A DNA stretch of 64,000 nucleotides from Paenibacillus baekrokdamisoli (lineage in GTDB: Bacteria; Bacillota; Bacilli; Paenibacillales; Paenibacillaceae). Below are positions 60,839-64,000 of the stretch, one piece after another (the first letter of the stretch is position 1; every line of letters starts with the position of its first letter). A model generated the notes under the pieces. It saw only the letters and a program-made list of their open reading frames with translations, did not search any database and was not told the origin of the DNA. The DNA is taken from positions 5,101,501 through 5,165,500 of the forward strand of contig NZ_AP019308.1 of assembly GCF_003945345.1 (NCBI RefSeq), written 5' to 3'. The position numbers and the translations under genes are program-made.

Positions 60839-61642
60839 TTAATCCAATATAAAACCGCTGGTCAAATTGGCTACTGTACCCGTCATCGCACCGGCTTGTT
60901 CCGAAGCCATGAAAACCGCCGTGTCAGCTACATTGGCAAGCGTGGGAAGCCGCTTCAGCAGTGTACCTGCTGCTGCACCCGCCATCAGCTCCTCGTTTGT
61001 GACGCCATTAAGCTCAGCGACGGAGCGGAAGACGTTCCGAGTGTGGGAGCCCATCGCCTCCGCTTCGGGTATCATATGGGATCTGAGGCAGATGACGCGG
61101 ATACCGTTTGGTGCAAGCTCTCCTGCCAAATGGCGAGAGAACGCTTCAACCCCCGCGCATGCAACGCTGTGTCCCATGTACCCCGGTCCCGGCATTTGCG
61201 AGACTGGCGTCGAAAGTGTGAGAATGACGCCCGAGCTTTTCCTTGCCATGTGTCTGGCTGCTGCCTTCGCCGTAATGAAATTGGTTTGAGTGTAGACGGT
61301 AATAGGGAGCGCGTAATCCTCGAGGGACAATTCCGAAATTGGTGTTCCCTGAACATGATAAATGCCTATAGCGTTCAGAGCGATGTCAATGCTACCCGCC
61401 TTTGCAACAACGGCATCGGCATGCTCCTCTACCGCTCGCTCGTCAAGAGCATCGACTTGGGCAATTTCGGCCACGCCTCCCGCGGCTGAGATTTCACTTG
61501 CGATAGCATCAAGTTTAGTAAGCGTGCGACCTGCCAGGAATACTTTTGCCCCTTCGCGTGCGAAAGCACGAGCAACTGCACCGCCAATTGCTCCTCCGAC
61601 GAGATTATGAAACGACGTGAACGGTGAAGTATGTGAATACAA
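60839..61642 (-). pseudogene. SDR family oxidoreductase, N-terminus damaged
   Basis: Short-chain dehydrogenase-like frame of 267 codons. The body is good: GGAIGGAVARAFAREGAKVF, DIALNAIGIYHV, GYMGHSVACAGVEAFSRHLA and GIRVICLRS. The first beta strand before the Gly motif (usually VALVTGGG or similar) is missing; instead MYSHTSPFTSFHNLV begins at a TTG without an RBS, so part of the 5' end was lost. The YxxxK pair is also absent (YMGHS), which some relatives share. Could be an expressed but inactive protein; more likely a decaying gene. Confidence 0.6.
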
Positions 61643-61760
61643 AGCTGCTTACATCGGATCTCTTAACAACCTAAAGAGGGCAGCGACAAACCTGCCCATC
61701 GGCAACCTGCCACAGCCCCCAAACCCATATCCGACTCGGCGGACAGGATGCTTGCTACTT

Positions 61761-62117
61761 TTATTCTTCAGCCAAAGCGGGTGGTTTCGCCAGGATCTCG
61801 GACTCGTACAATTGATATGCGTTTTCTATCCCCATAATGACATTCTTTATCTTCATGTAGCCTCTAGTATAGGTCTCCGAGTCCCTGATTTCTTCCCACA
61901 TAAAGTGGTAAGGCCGCAGATCTTCCGTCTCGCACATGACAAAATCCGTATAGGTCTCGCCGGGTAGCGCCTCTGCATCGAAAAAACGAACCTTTACATC
62001 CTTGTCGTATTTAAGGGTAATGTGCCTTAACTCCATAGCTTTCTCTTGGCGAACCTCCCGTGATAGGGCTAGCCAGGAAGGGTAAAATTCCAGCAAAACG
62101 ATCATCATATACTTCAA
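61761..62117 (-). CDS. Darcynin-like protein
   Basis: 118-residue soluble protein. FYPSWLALSREVRQE, VRFFDAEALPGETYTDFVMC, ETEDLRPYHFMWEEIRDSE and a final IENAYQLYE fit the darcynin family of ferredoxin-like-fold proteins of unknown function. ATG start; downstream neighbour on the same strand is the SDR remnant, upstream a Crp-type regulator 182 bases away, so a link to that regulator is possible. Confidence 0.72.
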   Translation of the reverse strand: MKYMMIVLLEFYPSWLALSREVRQEKAMELRHITLKYDKDVKVRFFDAEALPGETYTDFVMCETEDLRPYHFMWEEIRDSETYTRGYMKIKNVIMGIENAYQLYESEILAKPPALAEE

Positions 62118-62299
62118 CTAATCCACTCCTCATCCCTACAAAATGATTTGTTGCCCGCCTGTGCTTCCAAAGAGGAAAGGCCGTCTTGTTATAGCCCATG
62201 CTTCATGATCCGATATGCCACCCGTTAGCCTCATCTTATTTCTCCCCCATCGCTGAAACTTATATTAGCTTAGAAGGAGAGGTTTCTCATTAACATAGG

Positions 62300-62890
62300 T
62301 TAATTTCTGGTTTGATTGACGATTCGGCTCAAGGAGACGGGGCTAATTCCTAAATAGGAGGCAATGTGATATTGGGGGATTCGCTGTTCTAATCCAGGAT
62401 ACCTTGTTCTAAAGGCTTGAAGCCGCTCTGCTGCACTTAAATAAAGCAGTTGGCGTTCCCGTTCTTCTTTCTTCAAATAAAGTTGTTCCACACTTTTACG
62501 GACAAACCTTTCCCAATTATGGCTTCGATCCATCAGCTCTTGCAACAAAGCGTACGATATTTCGATGACTACCGAATCCTCTAATGCCTGCAGGGAGAAG
62601 TAGGAGGGTTCCCCGCTAATCATTGCGCCGTAGGAAGTAACAAAATCATTAGCTAGCGAGAAGCTTTTAATAAATTCTTTTCCGTCAGCAAGCGTGTAAA
62701 ATAATCGAAACAACCCTTCTGTGCAAAAGTAAGCGTACTGTACCCGCTCCTCGGCTCTCACCAGGTACGTGCCCTGATTAATTAGCTTTAGTTGCGTTCG
62801 CTCAATAAAAAGATCCCACTCCGCATTAGTAACTGACGACGCATGCAGCATCCTTTTTATGGACTCATATTCCTCTTTATACGCTCTCAT
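62300..62890 (-). CDS. Crp/Fnr family transcriptional regulator
   Basis: About 196 residues: a cyclic-nucleotide-binding-like beta roll (LINQGTYLVRAEERVQYAYF, SLANDFVTSYGAMIS) and a C-terminal helix-turn-helix with YHIASYLGISPVSLSRI. No Fnr cysteine cluster. The ATG at 62890 has GGAG seven bases before; the frame to 62914 lacks that. Such regulators often control a neighbouring gene, here perhaps the darcynin/SDR pair. Confidence 0.9.
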   Translation of the reverse strand: MRAYKEEYESIKRMLHASSVTNAEWDLFIERTQLKLINQGTYLVRAEERVQYAYFCTEGLFRLFYTLADGKEFIKSFSLANDFVTSYGAMISGEPSYFSLQALEDSVVIEISYALLQELMDRSHNWERFVRKSVEQLYLKKEERERQLLYLSAAERLQAFRTRYPGLEQRIPQYHIASYLGISPVSLSRIVNQTRN

Positions 62891-63059
62891 GAAATCACTC
62901 CAATCGCGGTCCACGGTCCGATTCGTGATTACTTACTGCCATACAGCCCAAAGATGGCTACAAATCCCGCCTCCCGGCAAACTGTCTCAGCCCTCAAATC
63001 CGCGTACGACGCTGCCTCTCGCCTCTTGCTCCTCACTCATCGCAGCTCACTTTCAGAAG

Positions 63060-63650
63060 CTAGATTACAATATGTTCCATGATATAAACTTTCACTTGGT
63101 CGGTACATTGTCGGATGTACTTATTGTCATCGAATAACTTACTCAACATAACCCCGCCTTCGATTAGAGCGATTACCACACTGCATGCTTCTTCCATATC
63201 GATATCGCTGCGAAATTCATTTCGAGTGATACCATCCTCCATAATTTTCACCAGAGCCGTCATCATTTCTTTCATTGCAAGCTGAGCCCTTTGCTTTAAA
63301 AGCGGGTGACCATCATCGTTCACTGCGGTATTAAGAATGGGGCATCCGCCCTCACATTCATCCTGTTCAACCAGCCTTATATAAACTTCACAGATCGCCA
63401 GCATTTTATCTGTTGGAGTAGACCTCTTTGCCAGCTCCTCAGCCAGCAGATTTTTTACTTGTGTAAACGTATAATCAAATGCAGCAATTGCAATTTCGTC
63501 CTTACTTTCAAAATGATTATAGATACCGCCCTTGCGAATATTGCTCCTTTCGATAATCTCGGACAGCGAAGTACCTGTGTACCCTTTTTTATTAAATAAA
63601 CCAGCGGACTGCCGTATAATATGCTCTTTCGTGACTTGTCCTTTACGCAT
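63060..63650 (-). CDS. TetR/AcrR family transcriptional regulator
   Basis: 196 residues: N-terminal helix-turn-helix (LSEIIERSNIRKGGIYNHFESK) and a ligand domain with ECEGGCPILNTAVNDD, typical of the YxaF/LmrA-like TetR group. The ATG at 63650 has GAGG seven bases before; the TTG at 63656 overlaps it. Divergent from an MBL-fold gene, and both upstream regions carry the same operator, so it likely represses itself and that gene until a ligand binds. Confidence 0.92.
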   Translation of the reverse strand: MRKGQVTKEHIIRQSAGLFNKKGYTGTSLSEIIERSNIRKGGIYNHFESKDEIAIAAFDYTFTQVKNLLAEELAKRSTPTDKMLAICEVYIRLVEQDECEGGCPILNTAVNDDGHPLLKQRAQLAMKEMMTALVKIMEDGITRNEFRSDIDMEEACSVVIALIEGGVMLSKLFDDNKYIRQCTDQVKVYIMEHIVI

Positions 63651-63668
63651 ATCCAACCCTCATTTCAA

Positions 63669-63685
63669 AAAGTACCAATTGGTCT
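63669..63685 (-). promoter_or_regulatory. TetR operator at its own gene
   Basis: Minus strand AGACC-AATT-GGTACTTT, a near-palindrome, 19 bases before the regulator's ATG. It shares AGACC-N4-GGTACTTT with the site at 63793. Confidence 0.72.
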
Positions 63686-63758
63686 TAAAATAGCACACTC
63701 TCTTGTTAAGTTCAACTCCTAAGAAAACGCATCATAACATCCACTTTGAAAAATAAGC

Positions 63759-63809
63759 TTGATCAAAAAATAGATATGTGCTAATTTAAAACAGACCGGT
63801 CGGTACTTT
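63759..63809 (+). promoter_or_regulatory. Promoter and TetR operator of the MBL-fold gene
   Basis: -35 TTGATC (63759-63764), 17-base spacer, -10 TAATTT (63782-63787), then AGACC-GGTC-GGTACTTT (63793-63809) at the likely start point. Confidence 0.72.
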
Positions 63810-63830
63810 AAATGGAGGAGATGTACTTGT

Positions 63831-64000
63831 ATGGCAATTTCAATTCAACACATTCGCAATGCTACATCAGTGGTAACTATGAATGGCAAAAAAATACTTG
63901 TCGATCCTATGTTAAGTGACGTAGGCGATCTTCCCCCGGTTCCTTTCACTCGGACATTTCGTAGAAATCCGCTAACCCCTCTGCCTGTTCCGCTGCAATT
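63831..64000 (+). CDS. MBL-fold metallo-hydrolase, 3' partial
   Basis: Begins MAISIQHIRNATSVVTMNGK, then KILVDPMLSDVGDLPPVPFT and runs off the right edge. NAT.VV..NGKKILVDPML is the usual start of UlaG/YtnP-like MBL-fold proteins, so the metal-binding HxHxDH should lie beyond the window. GGAGG ten bases before the ATG; the ATG at 63821 is in another frame and too near the RBS. Probably controlled by the divergent TetR regulator. Confidence 0.8.
   Translation, partial: MAISIQHIRNATSVVTMNGKKILVDPMLSDVGDLPPVPFTRTFRRNPLTPLPVPLQ

Noticed and set aside
60896..61489. 197-codon plus-strand frame opposite the SDR gene
   Set aside because: Shadow of the SDR frame; composition rich in Arg and Cys and no motif.
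1..64000. tRNA, rRNA, riboswitch, CRISPR array, insertion sequence or phage genes
   Set aside because: I looked for their motifs on both strands and saw none that could be supported by eye; a tRNA or Rfam scan would be needed to exclude small ones.

Overview
This 64 kb window reads as chromosome of a low-to-mid GC, spore-forming Bacillales member, most likely Paenibacillus or a close relative. The basis is three large SLH (S-layer homology) proteins, a YheC/YheD-type spore coat ATP-grasp protein, meso-diaminopimelate dehydrogenase, an LplA/LplB/YtcP-type sugar ABC transporter, several secreted proteins with copper-amine-oxidase-N-type domains, strong AGGAGG ribosome binding sites and many rho-independent terminators. 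I saw no rRNA, tRNA, CRISPR array, intact insertion sequence or prophage.

Layout. 0-9 kb: end of a PhoX-type phosphatase, an MHYT-GGDEF-EAL c-di-GMP protein, an MFS transporter, a SgcJ-like protein, a MarR regulator with a methyltransferase, and a YlbL-like membrane protease without a PDZ domain. 9-13 kb: M15 peptidase, DUF6157 protein and a methyltransferase/DHA2 efflux pair. 13-20 kb: gdhA, ddh, fabV, a chemoreceptor, a small membrane protein and exoA. 20-25 kb: a hydrolase, an ABC-F ATPase behind a leader-peptide attenuator, a second hydrolase under a palindromic operator, and a YbjQ pair. 26-33 kb: a frameshifted iron-siderophore binding protein under a consensus Fur box, a GH43-like enzyme, OsmC, an APH-type kinase and a secreted propeller protein. 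33-48 kb: cell-surface region with an Ig-repeat SLH protein, a coat-type gene pair, an M4 metalloprotease with SLH anchors and an SLH-discoidin-GH18 protein, with several gene remnants between them. 48-58.6 kb: a carbohydrate-use locus. 59-64 kb: MORN-repeat secreted protein, a truncated SDR, darcynin, Crp-type and TetR-type regulators and the start of an MBL-fold hydrolase.

The strongest system-level signal is in 48-58.6 kb. A ROK-family repressor gene sits among an SLH-anchored GH18-like enzyme, a secreted paralogue of it, an ABC transporter, a GH3 beta-N-acetylhexosaminidase-like enzyme, an aldo/keto reductase and a UPF0303 protein. Five promoter regions here carry versions of one 13-bp palindrome (AGTACAGTGTACT or its complement), with AT-rich flanks. 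This suggests one regulon for outside cleavage, import and intracellular hydrolysis of a beta-GlcNAc-type glycan; the substrate is inferred. The second signal is the ABC-F attenuator: promoter, 23-codon leader peptide, competing hairpins and a perfect terminator ahead of the gene. The third is a pair of matching TetR sites at 63.7-63.8 kb. Gene decay is also notable: at least seven broken or truncated genes are visible.
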